A DNA stretch of 64,000 bases from contig NZ_JAJNFB010000001.1 of the NCBI RefSeq assembly GCF_021043605.1, forward strand, positions 62,001 to 126,000, given 5' to 3'. Positions within the stretch are counted from its first letter, which is position 1, and the number at the start of each line of letters is the position of its first letter. Made by a program: the position numbers and the translations under genes. Source of the stretch: Borreliella americana (GTDB lineage: Bacteria > Spirochaetota > Spirochaetia > Borreliales > Borreliaceae). This document shows, in pieces, positions 32,358 to 42,007 of the stretch. Below the pieces are notes generated by a model. That model was given only the letters and a program-made list of their open reading frames with translations. It was not told the origin of the DNA and did not search any database.

Positions 32358-33086
32358 ATGAGCTATGAATTTTACGGAAAAACCGAACAAGAAGCAATAA
32401 AGAAAGCAATGAGAGATCTAGAATTAAAAGAAGGTGAGTTTGATGTAGAAATTTTAGATAAAGAAAGGGTTGGATTTTTATTTAAGAAAGAAATGATTAA
32501 AATAAGAGTTTCTCCTCATGTAAAGGAGGTTAAAAAAGGCGGTTTTGAAATTAAAATTGGTGATGAAATTTGTGATAAAATTTTGGAATTTGTAAAAAAA
32601 ATGCTAATTAAAATGGGATATTCTGTACATTTGACAATAGAGCCCAAAGAGGGTGGATATGTTAAGGTTTCTATTGAAACAGATAGTCCAAATATTTTGA
32701 TTGGACGAGAGGGTAAAAATTTAGATTCTTTGCAGCTTTTAACAAATGTTTATGCCTCTAAGCTTATTGGTGAAAATGGTGCTTCTAATAGGGTTATATT
32801 GGATATTGGAGACTATAGAGAACGATTTAAATCTAGGTTTATTAATTTGGCAATAAATTCTTTTCATAAGGTCAAAAGAACCAGGCGCTCTATTTTGTTG
32901 CCATCAATGAATCCTTTTGAAAGGAGGATTGTTCATACAACTTTAAATCGTTATAGTGACATAAAAACTGAAAGTGAGGGAGATGGAAATATGAAAAGAA
33001 TAAGAGTTTCTTATGTTAGAAATAATAAGTGTAGTATCAACAATTCTCGCAGTTATCAGAGAAGAGATATTGGTTTTAAAAAATAG
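32358..33086 (+). CDS. jag: RNA-binding protein KhpB/Jag
   Basis: A 242-residue cytosolic RNA-binding protein. It has a Jag-N domain (YEFYGKTEQEAIKKAMRDL, about residues 3-50), a KH-like domain with LIGREGKNLDSLQLLTNV (about 113-132), and an R3H domain with RERFKSRFINLA and PFERRIVHTTL. A Ser/Asn-rich tail follows. AAAGGGGG precedes the ATG, 13 bp after yidC, so it belongs to the same operon. Confidence 0.93.
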   Translation: MSYEFYGKTEQEAIKKAMRDLELKEGEFDVEILDKERVGFLFKKEMIKIRVSPHVKEVKKGGFEIKIGDEICDKILEFVKKMLIKMGYSVHLTIEPKEGGYVKVSIETDSPNILIGREGKNLDSLQLLTNVYASKLIGENGASNRVILDIGDYRERFKSRFINLAINSFHKVKRTRRSILLPSMNPFERRIVHTTLNRYSDIKTESEGDGNMKRIRVSYVRNNKCSINNSRSYQRRDIGFKK

Positions 33087-33132
33087 ATTAATGGTGTTAC
33101 TTTGTATTGAATTTTAAAAGAGGAATAATAGT

Positions 33133-34203
33133 ATGAAGATTTTTTTAACCGGAATTGCGGGGTTTATTGGATTTCATGTAGCTAAAAAGCTTGTAGAAGA
33201 AGGGCATGAAGTTTTGGGTATAGACGTATTAAATGATTATTATGATCCCAAATTTAAGCATGAAAGGTTAGAAGCTTTAGGGTTTTGCTCTAAGGATGTC
33301 AAAACTCCTAATAAGATTATTAAGAGTGGAAAATATAATAATTTATCTTTCGCTTATATTGATATCCTAAATAAGGACAAGCTACTAGAACTTTTTAAAG
33401 ATCATAAGTTTACACATGTTTGCCATTTGGCCGCTCAAGCGGGCATTAGAGATAGTCTTGAAAATCCTGATAGCTATGTTTCAATAAATATTGTTGGGTT
33501 TTTTAATGTTTTGGATGTATGTAGAGTTTATAAAGAAAATATTGAGCATTTTGTTTATGCTTCAACGTCATCGGTTTATGGCATAAATGAAAATATGCCG
33601 TCTAGTGAAGATTCTATTACTGATCACCCTTTAAATTTATATGCAGCTAGTAAAAAATCTAATGAGATGATGGCTCATGCTTATAGCGCATCTTTTAATA
33701 TTCCCACAACAGGGCTTAGATTTTTTACAGTTTATGGGACTTATGGAAGACCCGATATGGCTTTATATTTATTTTCAGATGGAATTAAAAATGGCAAATC
33801 CATTAATATTTTTAACAATGGTAATATGGCTAGAGATTTTACATATGTGAGTGACATTGCGGACGGTGTTTATAAAGTTTTAAAAAATCCGGCTAAGAGT
33901 GATTGTCGCTTTGACGTTAAAAATCCAAATTCGTCAACCTCTTCTTTTCCTTACAGAATATACAATATAGGAACCGGACACGCAACTAAACTACTAGATT
34001 TTATTAGCGAGCTTGAATCAAATTTTGATAAAAAGGCCTTAAAAAATTATATGCCTATGCAAAAAGCAGATGTTGTAGAAAGTTGTTGTGATATTTTGAA
34101 GCTTAAAAATGACGTTGGATATGAAGCTAAAATTTCTATTAAAGAAGGAATAAAAGAATTTTCACAGTGGTATAAAATGTTAGAGTCTACCAAGAATGTT
34201 TGA
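33133..34203 (+). CDS. NAD-dependent nucleotide-sugar epimerase
   Basis: A 356-residue extended short-chain dehydrogenase. The N-terminal NAD motif is TGIAGFIGFHVA; HLAAQAGIRDSLENP, STSSVYG and the catalytic LYAASKKSNE (Tyr-x-x-x-Lys) follow, then LRFFTVYGTYGRPDMALY. The pattern is closest to UDP-glucuronate 4-epimerases and related UDP-sugar epimerases. Galactose-containing membrane lipids make a UDP-sugar epimerase plausible, but the substrate is not shown by sequence. An AAAAGAGGAA ribosome site precedes the ATG. Confidence 0.88.
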   Translation: MKIFLTGIAGFIGFHVAKKLVEEGHEVLGIDVLNDYYDPKFKHERLEALGFCSKDVKTPNKIIKSGKYNNLSFAYIDILNKDKLLELFKDHKFTHVCHLAAQAGIRDSLENPDSYVSINIVGFFNVLDVCRVYKENIEHFVYASTSSVYGINENMPSSEDSITDHPLNLYAASKKSNEMMAHAYSASFNIPTTGLRFFTVYGTYGRPDMALYLFSDGIKNGKSINIFNNGNMARDFTYVSDIADGVYKVLKNPAKSDCRFDVKNPNSSTSSFPYRIYNIGTGHATKLLDFISELESNFDKKALKNYMPMQKADVVESCCDILKLKNDVGYEAKISIKEGIKEFSQWYKMLESTKNV

Positions 34204-34367
34204 TTTTAAACTTTTTATGCAAAATAATAGATTTTTAATAAATTTTATGTTTATTTTGGGGTTTAATATTTATTTATTGATTTAAATTCAATTCAACTTC
34301 TTAGGTGTATAATTTATTATAGGCATTTGATAAAAAAGAAAAAATAAAATGGAAAGGAGTGATATAA

Positions 34368-35447
34368 ATGGGTGTTTTAGATAAGATTAAGCCGGGTGTA
34401 GTTTACGGAAAGGAGCTACATTTTTTATATGAAATATGTAAAAAGGAAGGATTTGCTATACCTTCTATTAATTGTATAGGAACAAATTCTATTAATGCAG
34501 TTTTGGAGGCAGCAAAAGAAATTAATTCTCCTATTATGATACAATTTTCTAATAGTGGTTCTGCTTTTATTTCTGGAAAAGGATTAAAGATGGAAAAACC
34601 ACAAGAAGTTTCAATAGTTGGAGCTATTTCTGGTGCTATGCATGTTCATTTAATGGCAGAGCATTATGGTGTTCCTGTTGTTCTTCATACTGATCACTGT
34701 GCTAAAAATTTACTTCCTTGGGTTGAGGGGCTTTTAGAGTGTGGAGAGAAATACTATAGTCAGCACAAAAAACCACTATTTTCTTCACATATGTTAGATT
34801 TATCAGAAGAACCTATTAAAGAAAATATTGAAATTTCTAAAAAATTCTTAAAAAGAATGGCAAACATTGAAATGTTTTTAGAAATAGAGCTTGGAATTAC
34901 GGGTGGAGAAGAGGATGGAGTTGATAATTCAGATAGAGCTTTGCATGAACTATTTTCTACTCCTGAGGATATTTATTATGGATATTCAGAACTTTTAAAA
35001 GTTAGCCCAAATTTTCAGATCGCAGCAGCTTTTGGAAATGTTCATGGAGTATATAAACCGGGTAATGTTAAGCTTACTCCAAAAGTTTTAAAAGATGGTC
35101 AAGATTATGTAATATCAAAAACAGGAGTAAATGTTGCTAAGCCAGTTTCTTATGTTTTTCATGGAGGATCTGGATCTACAATTGATGAGATTAATGAGGC
35201 ACTTTCTTATGGCGTTGTAAAGATGAATATTGATACAGATACGCAGTGGGCTGCTTGGGAGGGTGTTCTAAATTATTACAAAAAAAATGAAAATCGTTTA
35301 CAAGGGCAATTAGGAGATGGCAAGAATATTGATATTCCAAATAAGAAATTTTACGATCCAAGAGTTTGGTTAAGAGAAGCTGAGGTTTCTATGAAAGACC
35401 GTGTGAAGATTGCATGCAAAAATCTTAATAATATTAATAGGAATTAA
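34368..35447 (+). CDS. fba: Fructose-bisphosphate aldolase, class II
   Basis: A 359-residue Zn-dependent glycolytic aldolase. Metal and substrate segments are VVLHTDHCAKNLLPW, EIELGITGGEEDGVD, FGNVHGVYKPGNVKL and YVFHGGSGSTIDEI, followed by VKMNIDTDTQWA. Length and the GGEEDG loop fit the class IIA form. An excellent GAAAGGAG ribosome site precedes the ATG, and a TATAAT at 34308-34313 lies in the leader region without a clear -35 box. It is central to energy metabolism because Borrelia depends on glycolysis. Confidence 0.97.
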   Translation: MGVLDKIKPGVVYGKELHFLYEICKKEGFAIPSINCIGTNSINAVLEAAKEINSPIMIQFSNSGSAFISGKGLKMEKPQEVSIVGAISGAMHVHLMAEHYGVPVVLHTDHCAKNLLPWVEGLLECGEKYYSQHKKPLFSSHMLDLSEEPIKENIEISKKFLKRMANIEMFLEIELGITGGEEDGVDNSDRALHELFSTPEDIYYGYSELLKVSPNFQIAAAFGNVHGVYKPGNVKLTPKVLKDGQDYVISKTGVNVAKPVSYVFHGGSGSTIDEINEALSYGVVKMNIDTDTQWAAWEGVLNYYKKNENRLQGQLGDGKNIDIPNKKFYDPRVWLREAEVSMKDRVKIACKNLNNINRN

Positions 35448-35473
35448 ATAAAAATTCACTAATTTTTATTTGC

Positions 35474-35498
35474 AAGCTGCTTTTTGAGCGGCTTTTTT
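35474..35498 (+). terminator. Terminator after fba
   Basis: Stem aagctgct/agcggctt (8 bp with one G-U) with a short loop, followed by six T. A canonical intrinsic terminator 26 bp after the fba stop. Confidence 0.88.
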
Positions 35499-35610
35499 AT
35501 TATTCTAATAATATTTTAGATATTTAATTATAATAATTATTGATTGATATATTTTTTACTATTTATTAGGTATGTTTTTTGTTATTTTTTGTTTGTTTTT
35601 CAAAATTTGA

Positions 35611-35647
35611 ATTATATAATAATTTTTTTTAAAAATTATTATATAAT
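35611..35647. repeat. Perfect 17-bp AT-only inverted repeat
   Basis: Arms 35611-35627 and 35631-35647 are perfectly complementary, with a 3-base loop, and contain only A and T. It sits in the 310-bp gap between the convergent genes fba and aspS. It could stop aspS transcription or simply extrude as a cruciform. The rest of the gap is AT-rich with no gene seen. Confidence 0.75.
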
Positions 35648-35757
35648 GCTGTGTTTATGAAATTGTTTTGATTGAAGAAGTAAGTAATTAATAAGATTGT
35701 TTTTAAATTTTAAAAAAGCATTTTGTTTTGGATTGACTTTATGTGTTTTTATATAAA

Positions 35758-37518
35758 TTAAGTGTCATCAGCAACAATATTGATTCCCAGTTCTTCAAGT
35801 TGTTCATTTGAGATTTTAGAGGGAGAATGATCAAGAGGGCTTGCTGCAAAAGAATTTTTAGGAAATAGTATTACATCTTTTATTGAAGTTGATTTTGTCA
35901 TCAGCATTATCAACCTATCAATGCCAATAGCAATACCGCCATGATTAGGAGCCCCATATTCTAATGCTTTTAGAAAAAATCCAAATCTATCTTCTGATTT
36001 TTCTTTTTTAAATCCTATCATGTTGAAAATTTTTTGCTGAAGCTCTTTATTGTGTATTCTAATTGAACCTGAGCCAAGTTCTACACCATTTAAAACAAGA
36101 TCGTAAATTTCACCTATAACTTTTTTGGGATTTTTTTCTAAATTGTCAATATATTGTTTTTTGGGAAGCGAGAACATGTGATGAGCTGGTGCATAGGTTT
36201 TTGTATTTTCGTCATATTCAAATAGTGGAAAATCGTAGATCCATAGAAATTCAAATTTATTTTCATCTATTAGCCCAAGATCATTTGCAATTTTTATTCT
36301 AATTTGACCCATTGCTTTACATGCAGTTTCCCAATTATTATTGGCTGTAAAGAAAATTATGTCATTATTTTTTAAAGAATGGGTTTTTATTAATTGTTGT
36401 TCTTCTGTTTTTAGAAATTTTGCAATTCCTCCAGAAAATTTATTGTTTTCAATTTTTGTAAAATAAAGCCCTTGCACCTTGTAAAGCTTTGCAATTTCTT
36501 CTAAATTATTTATTTTTGTTCTTGAAAACTTATCAGCCCTATCTTTTACTATTAAAATTTTAATTGCCCCTTTGTTTTTTAGAGTATCTTTGAATATATT
36601 GAATTCTAAATTTTTTAGATTGCGACTTATATCTTGTAATTCAAGTTCAAATCTAGTATCTGGTTTATCGCTTCCATATTTATTCATTGCCGTTTTGTAT
36701 GTTATTTTTTTGAATTTTTTAGGTAAGTTGATATTAAGGCAATTTTTAAATATTAAAAAAAGCATATTTTCTATTAATTTAAAAATATTTTCTTTTTTGA
36801 CAAAGCTCATTTCAATATCAAGCTGAGTGAATTCTGGTTGCCTATCTCCTCTTGAATCTTCGTCTCTATAGCAACGGGCTATCTGAAAGTATTTGTCAAA
36901 TCCCGCTATCATTATGAGTTGTTTGTAAAGTTGTGGAGATTGAGGTAATGCATAAAAAGATCCTTTGTGAATCCTTGATGGGATTACAAAATCTCTTGCG
37001 CCCTCTGGTGTTGATTTGACAAAAGTTGGAGTTTCTAGTTCTAAAAATTTTCTTTTTACTAAAAAATTTCTAATAAGGTGGGTAGCCTGACATCGTAAAA
37101 TGATTTTATTTTTCAATGAATCTCTTCTTAAATCTAAGTATCTATATTCAAGTTTTGAGTTTTCACTTGCATTGTTGTCATCTTCTATTATAAACGGCAA
37201 TTCATTACACTTTGAAATAATTTCAATGTTTTTTGCCAATATTTCAAAATGTCCTGTTTTCATATTTGCATTTATCATGTTAGGAGGTCTTTTGATCAAC
37301 AATCCTTGAATTTTAATGCAATATTCAAGTTTTATTTTTTCTGCTATCTTTAAAAGGTATTCTTCATTTACCAGAACTTGAGCTTTTTCATATCTGTCTC
37401 TTATATTTATAAAGATAAATTTTCCGTGGTGTCTAATTTTTTTTACCCAAGCATTTATTTCAACTTTTTTGTTTATCAATTTTTCATTCAATTCATTACA
37501 TTTGATAACTTTAAACAT
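35758..37518 (-). CDS. aspS: Aspartyl-tRNA synthetase
   Basis: A 586-residue class II synthetase. It has the N-terminal OB fold ([21 protein letters not shown]), motif 2 region ([29 protein letters not shown]), an inserted GAD domain typical of bacteria (about residues 300-400), and motif 3 ([21 protein letters not shown]). It is the last gene of the minus-strand operon, 3 bp after the antiporter stop. Confidence 0.97.
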   Translation of the reverse strand: MFKVIKCNELNEKLINKKVEINAWVKKIRHHGKFIFINIRDRYEKAQVLVNEEYLLKIAEKIKLEYCIKIQGLLIKRPPNMINANMKTGHFEILAKNIEIISKCNELPFIIEDDNNASENSKLEYRYLDLRRDSLKNKIILRCQATHLIRNFLVKRKFLELETPTFVKSTPEGARDFVIPSRIHKGSFYALPQSPQLYKQLIMIAGFDKYFQIARCYRDEDSRGDRQPEFTQLDIEMSFVKKENIFKLIENMLFLIFKNCLNINLPKKFKKITYKTAMNKYGSDKPDTRFELELQDISRNLKNLEFNIFKDTLKNKGAIKILIVKDRADKFSRTKINNLEEIAKLYKVQGLYFTKIENNKFSGGIAKFLKTEEQQLIKTHSLKNNDIIFFTANNNWETACKAMGQIRIKIANDLGLIDENKFEFLWIYDFPLFEYDENTKTYAPAHHMFSLPKKQYIDNLEKNPKKVIGEIYDLVLNGVELGSGSIRIHNKELQQKIFNMIGFKKEKSEDRFGFFLKALEYGAPNHGGIAIGIDRLIMLMTKSTSIKDVILFPKNSFAASPLDHSPSKISNEQLEELGINIVADDT

Positions 37519-37521
37519 AAT

Positions 37522-39627
37522 TCAACTCACTATTATATTATAAATTTCTTTATCTGTTTTTGCATTTAAAATTTCTTTTTTATACAGATCAACTTTGCCC
37601 ACAACAGATGCTAAAATTCTAGGGTAACTAACGTAATCTTTTGCCGGACACAGTATTAATATAAAAACATGACTTAAATTTTTGTCAAGAGCATTAAAGT
37701 CAATTCCTTCATGGCTTATTCCTATTGCAATATGTATTTTTGATATTAAATTTGTTTTTAAATGAGGAATGGCAAAGCCTTCTTTTAGTGCAGTAGTAAT
37801 TAACTTTTCTCTTTCCATTAAATCTTGGAATATTCTTTCTTTGTCGATTTCAATGTTTATTACGCTTAGAAGCTCTCTTATTACATCCGCCTTATTGCTT
37901 GATTTTAATTCTAGAATAATATTTTCCTTTTTTATTCTTTTATTTAGATTGATATTTCTAAGGATTTTATCGCAATTTATTGAGTAATCTAGTTTTTTTG
38001 CCCTTAAAGAGACTGTTTCAACTTCTTTGGTTATTTTTTCTAGGTTTAAGATTGTTTCTCTAAAAAGATCTTGTATTATAATTAAATGATTATTTGGGCA
38101 TTCGAATGTGATTTTACTACCTTCTCGTTTTATTGAGAAGGATATATTGTTTTTTCTTGCATTAATATATTGTGAAGAATCATTTTTAATTTGTTGCGTA
38201 AAAAATCCTTCTTTTCTTAATTCATTTTTAAAGTCCCATATAAGAATTTTGGCTAAATTGTCATATTCGAATGATACGCATATGTGTGTATTTTGATCTA
38301 TTGGTAGTTCTTTTTTAAGTCCACTTTTATTTATTTTAAATAAAAAGTTTATTATGGGTGTTGCAACGATTGTTGGCAGAAATACCATTATTATTATGAT
38401 TCCAAATATTTTTTGGCTAATAAATCCCGAAGATAGTGCTACATTGGCCATAATAAGTGAAACTTCTCCTCTTGGAACCATTCCAGTTGCAATTTTTAAG
38501 GCTCCAAGTTTATTAAATCCTAAAAAGAGTGCTGGGATAAAGCAAAATATACTTTTAGTAATTATTGCTATTGCGCTAATTACTAATCCCAAAATAAGAA
38601 CTTCTTTTGAGAGTATTTCATTAATATCTGACATAAGTCCGATTGATGTAAAAAAGATCGGGATAAAAAATCTTTCAAAGATTGTTAGTTTATCTTGAAT
38701 TACGTATACGATGTCTGTTTTTGACATAGCAAGTCCAAATACATAGGCCCCAACAACAAAAGACATTCCTAAATTTTGAAAAATGCTTGCAATAGTAAGG
38801 GCTAGAGAGAGTGTTATTACGGTTGCTAAGGTGACACTGTTTAATTTTTTCAACAGCTTTGAGAGTGTTTCTGATATATATATTAAAGAGAAAGTTAAGC
38901 ATAGCCAAATTACTATGTTTTGAATGATGGTTTTTATCGAGCTTGCTATATTAAGATCTGATATGGATCTTGATATAGTTATTACACTTGTAAGCATAAG
39001 CATTGAAAGTACATCATCAATAATTGAAGTTGAGATTATTGTCACTCCTTCTGAGGTGCTCATTTTTTTCTTTGCCGAGAGTATGCTTGCTGCGATTCCC
39101 GCTGATGTTGGTGTTCCAATGATTCCAATAAAAAGTGATGTTGGACTTATTAGGGGAACGTTAAAAATTATGCTTGCCATTAGTGCAAAACTTGTGAAGG
39201 TTCCAACAACCTCTGTTATTCCAATAATTCCTCCTCGGGGCAAAAATTTGATAAACAATTTTAAGTCAGTTTCAAGTCCTGCTGTGAAAAGCAATATTAT
39301 TGAAGCTATGGTAGAGATTGCAAATATTTTTTCATTTATTAAATAATTTTCTCCAATTTGAGTTATCCCTAATGGGAATAACAAAGGTATTTGAATTTTT
39401 CCAAAGGCATTTGGACTTAGAATTATTCCTGCCGTTATTTGTCCTATTACTTTTGGAATTCCTATTTTAGCTACTAGATTGCCTATTGAAATAGATGAGA
39501 TTACTATGATTGCTAGACTCATGACAAAAGCCGACATTTTCACTTCAATGTCGTATTTTGTTGAGTATGGAAATAGAAGATTAGGCAAGTGTAGTAGTAT
39601 TGTTATGTAAAAAATTTTTTTGTTCAT
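37522..39627 (-). CDS. Cation/proton antiporter fused to a PTS EIIA-2 domain
   Basis: A 701-residue membrane protein. Residues about 1-430 form a CPA2-type Na+(K+)/H+ exchanger with a signal-like start and about 12 helices (GKIQIP, FTAGLETDLKLF, GIIGTPTSAGIAASIL, SFVVGAYVFGLAMS, GMVPRGEVSLIMANVAL). A cytosolic linker follows, and residues about 560-701 form a PTS EIIA type-2 domain with the phosphorylatable His622 in GFAIPHLKT. Its start overlaps the stop of the HPr-like gene by 4 bp. This suggests ion exchange controlled by phosphorelay; the ion and the direction of control are not known. Confidence 0.9.
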   Translation of the reverse strand: MNKKIFYITILLHLPNLLFPYSTKYDIEVKMSAFVMSLAIIVISSISIGNLVAKIGIPKVIGQITAGIILSPNAFGKIQIPLLFPLGITQIGENYLINEKIFAISTIASIILLFTAGLETDLKLFIKFLPRGGIIGITEVVGTFTSFALMASIIFNVPLISPTSLFIGIIGTPTSAGIAASILSAKKKMSTSEGVTIISTSIIDDVLSMLMLTSVITISRSISDLNIASSIKTIIQNIVIWLCLTFSLIYISETLSKLLKKLNSVTLATVITLSLALTIASIFQNLGMSFVVGAYVFGLAMSKTDIVYVIQDKLTIFERFFIPIFFTSIGLMSDINEILSKEVLILGLVISAIAIITKSIFCFIPALFLGFNKLGALKIATGMVPRGEVSLIMANVALSSGFISQKIFGIIIIMVFLPTIVATPIINFLFKINKSGLKKELPIDQNTHICVSFEYDNLAKILIWDFKNELRKEGFFTQQIKNDSSQYINARKNNISFSIKREGSKITFECPNNHLIIIQDLFRETILNLEKITKEVETVSLRAKKLDYSINCDKILRNINLNKRIKKENIILELKSSNKADVIRELLSVINIEIDKERIFQDLMEREKLITTALKEGFAIPHLKTNLISKIHIAIGISHEGIDFNALDKNLSHVFILILCPAKDYVSYPRILASVVGKVDLYKKEILNAKTDKEIYNIIVS

Positions 39628-39905
39628 TTTTCAAGCTCTTTTGAAAAATTGTATTTTAGCAAATTTAACAAATTTTTAATTGCCAATTTTTCTTTTTTCC
39701 CTACAACTGTTATTTTTATTTTTTCTTTGTAAATTATTCTTAATATAATAATTTCGATTGTAGACTTTGCATCAGCTTTTCTGCCATCTTTTATTGTTAT
39801 TTTTATGTCGCACGAAGGGTGTTTATTTGCAAATTCGGCAATGCTGTTTGCCGATCTTGAATGTATTTCATCTTTATTTATTATCTCAAATTTTACTTCT
39901 TGCAT
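39624..39905 (-). CDS. HPr/NPr-like phosphocarrier protein
   Basis: A 93-residue phosphocarrier. His15 lies in EIHSRSANSIAEFANKH, with Arg17 kept but the usual Pro replaced by Ser, and Ser48 lies in ADAKSTIEII, the position of the regulatory Ser46. It sits between hpf and the EIIA-fused antiporter, so it most likely passes phosphate to that EIIA domain. No EI gene is in the window. Confidence 0.9.
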   Translation of the reverse strand: MQEVKFEIINKDEIHSRSANSIAEFANKHPSCDIKITIKDGRKADAKSTIEIIILRIIYKEKIKITVVGKKEKLAIKNLLNLLKYNFSKELEK

Positions 39906-39917
39906 TTTTTACTTATC

Positions 39918-40208
39918 TTATTTGTTTTTTTTCTCTTTCTCTTTAGTTGCTGTTTTGTAAAGTCTTGCTATTGCGCCATCAATAAGATTGAGAAGTATTT
40001 TGCCATCTTCTCTTATATGTATTATTTTCCCCCAATTAAAGTGAATATGTGCGTCCAATTCAAAAAGCTCATGTTCTTTTTTAATTGTAATTTTTAAATT
40101 ATCAACATGTTTTTTGATATGAGTATCAAATTTTTCTAGCTTTTTAAGAATAAAATTTTTTTCATTCTCATTTAAGCTGTAATTAACCGTTTGAATTTTA
40201 GGTTCCAT
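39918..40208 (-). CDS. hpf: Ribosome hibernation-promoting factor, short form
   Basis: A 96-residue HPF/YfiA-family protein that binds the 30S decoding region in stationary phase. It shows the alternating strand-helix pattern, with TVNYSLNENEKNFILKKLEKF, then ITIKKEHELFELDAHIHF and a basic C-terminal helix. It lacks the long C-terminal dimerisation domain. It overlaps rpoN by 11 bp; rpoN-hpf adjacency is widespread in bacteria. Confidence 0.88.
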   Translation of the reverse strand: MEPKIQTVNYSLNENEKNFILKKLEKFDTHIKKHVDNLKITIKKEHELFELDAHIHFNWGKIIHIREDGKILLNLIDGAIARLYKTATKEKEKKNK

Positions 40209-41457
40209 AATATGTTCTCCCTTTCTCAGATTTCAATTCATTTCTATACTTGTTCACTGTTCTTCTAGAAATAGAGATTCCTTTGGATTTCAGTATAGCA
40301 GAAATCGCTTTATCTGACATCTTTTTATTTGCTTCTAACAACTTTTTGACTGTTATTTTAATGCTTAATTTTGAAAATTCATTTGTTTTTGCTCCACCAA
40401 CAGAGCTAAAAAGCTCTTTGATTAATATTGTACCCCATTCGCATTTTAAGTATTTATTTTTTATTGCTCTTGATATTGTTGATTTTGATACATTGATTTT
40501 TTCTGACAGAATGCTCAAGTTCATTGGTCTTAAGCTTTTAAAACCCCTTCTTAGAAATTCTTTTTGTAATGTATATATAGCTATTCCTATTTTTGCAAGT
40601 ATTTCGTCCCTATATCGTAAGGATTCGATTAACCACTTTGCTTTTTTTTGTTTTTGGGGATTTTCGCCTGTCCTTTTAAGTTCTTTTTTAAAGATGCTAA
40701 CTTCTTTGATTTTAATTTTAAATTTGTTATTGTGATTTATTATTAATATATCTGGATCGACATAGAAATTGGTGTCGTCTGAGTCTTTAAATTCGAGCGT
40801 TGGGTTGGGGTTAAGTTTTTGTCTAATAATTTCTAAAGCCGTGTTAAACTCTTTGTTTCTTATTTTGAGCTCTTCTTTTAACTTTTCTTGAGTTTTTTCA
40901 AGAAGCTCTGCTTTTTCAAGAATTTTAATAATATTATTTTCTAATTTTTGATGCTTTGCTTGCAAAATTAACGATTCTATTATGTTGGGGACACAAATTC
41001 CAATTGGATCAAATTTTTGAATAAGTTCAATTATTTTTTTTACTTTTTCTTTTTCTTCCTTTTTAAAAAGATCATAAGGGTTTATTATATGAAAACCTTT
41101 GCTGTTTAGATTGTTTATGAGTATTTCGCCTATTTTAATTTCATCTTCATTTATTCTTTGAATTCTTAATTGTAGCAATAGGTGTTCTTTTAAAGAATTA
41201 TTTGTTTGTGTTTTTTCAAGAGCTATGTCGTGTTGGTTTTTTATCACAGCATCTTCTTTGTAAAAAATTTTTTTAAACCTATATGTTTTTAATGTTTCAA
41301 AAAATATTTTATTTGAGTCTATTTCTAGGCATTCGTTATTTTCGCTTTCTTCTAGTATAAGTTTTGTTAATTCTTTTTGATTAAGGCCTAATATTTTTAT
41401 TGTTTGTATTTGAATTGAATTTAAATTTTGGGATAATTTTAATTTTTGTTTAATCAT
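40198..41457 (-). CDS. rpoN: RNA polymerase sigma-54 factor
   Basis: A 419-residue sigma-54. Region I is the Gln/Leu-rich N-terminus (KLSQNLNSIQIQTIKILGL), the core-binding domain follows, then the helix-turn-helix (LSEKINVSKSTISRAIKNKY) and the C-terminal RpoN box SRRTVNKYRNEL. In B. burgdorferi sigma-54 with the activator Rrp2 drives rpoS and thus tick-to-mammal gene switching. It starts 2 bp after the downstream ChrA stop in the same operon. Confidence 0.95.
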   Translation of the reverse strand: MIKQKLKLSQNLNSIQIQTIKILGLNQKELTKLILEESENNECLEIDSNKIFFETLKTYRFKKIFYKEDAVIKNQHDIALEKTQTNNSLKEHLLLQLRIQRINEDEIKIGEILINNLNSKGFHIINPYDLFKKEEKEKVKKIIELIQKFDPIGICVPNIIESLILQAKHQKLENNIIKILEKAELLEKTQEKLKEELKIRNKEFNTALEIIRQKLNPNPTLEFKDSDDTNFYVDPDILIINHNNKFKIKIKEVSIFKKELKRTGENPQKQKKAKWLIESLRYRDEILAKIGIAIYTLQKEFLRRGFKSLRPMNLSILSEKINVSKSTISRAIKNKYLKCEWGTILIKELFSSVGGAKTNEFSKLSIKITVKKLLEANKKMSDKAISAILKSKGISISRRTVNKYRNELKSEKGRTYYGT

Positions 41458-41459
41458 AT

Positions 41460-41993
41460 TTATATTAATATATAAAAAAATCCACTAAGTATAATTACTA
41501 ATGCTGGACTTATTTTATTATAAAAAAATAAAATAAAAAAATTAATTCCCACAATAGCCAGGGTTCTCAAAAGCTCTGTTTTGTTGTTTTCTATCTTTAA
41601 ATATGTATTTTCAAGCAAAATGATTATTGTAATTATCCACAGCGCAACAATAATAGGTTTTAGATTATCTAGGCAATAATTTAAAAAGACGATTTTGTGT
41701 AGTATTAGGAGGATTATAATCATTATTATTATTGGAGCTGTTATTAATGATACTGTAGCAATTATTGCTCCTGCAATTCCTGCGGTTTTCATTCCAACGT
41801 ATGTTGCTATGTTTGTTGCAATAGGCCCGGGGGTTATTCTTGATATTGTAATCATATTGACAAATTCTTCTTTTGTTATCCAATGTTTATTATTAATTAT
41901 TTCGTTGTTTATTATTGCTGCAATTCCATTGCCGCCTCCGAAATTTAATAATCCAATTTTTAAAAATGTAATGAATAAATTTATTAAAGTCAA
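41460..41993 (-). CDS. Chromate-transporter-family protein, half-size (ChrA)
   Basis: A 177-residue CHR-domain membrane protein with LKIGLLNFGGGNGIAAIINNE, HWITKEEFVNMITISRITPGPIATNIATYVG and about five hydrophobic segments. The start is TTG, supported by AAAGGA six bases upstream. It pairs with the upstream half-size ChrA, 14 bp apart; such short pairs work as heterodimers in other bacteria. The physiological substrate is unlikely to be chromate. Confidence 0.87.
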   Translation of the reverse strand: MTLINLFITFLKIGLLNFGGGNGIAAIINNEIINNKHWITKEEFVNMITISRITPGPIATNIATYVGMKTAGIAGAIIATVSLITAPIIIMIIILLILHKIVFLNYCLDNLKPIIVALWIITIIILLENTYLKIENNKTELLRTLAIVGINFFILFFYNKISPALVIILSGFFYILI

Positions 41994-42007
41994 TTGACAT
42001 CCTTTTT

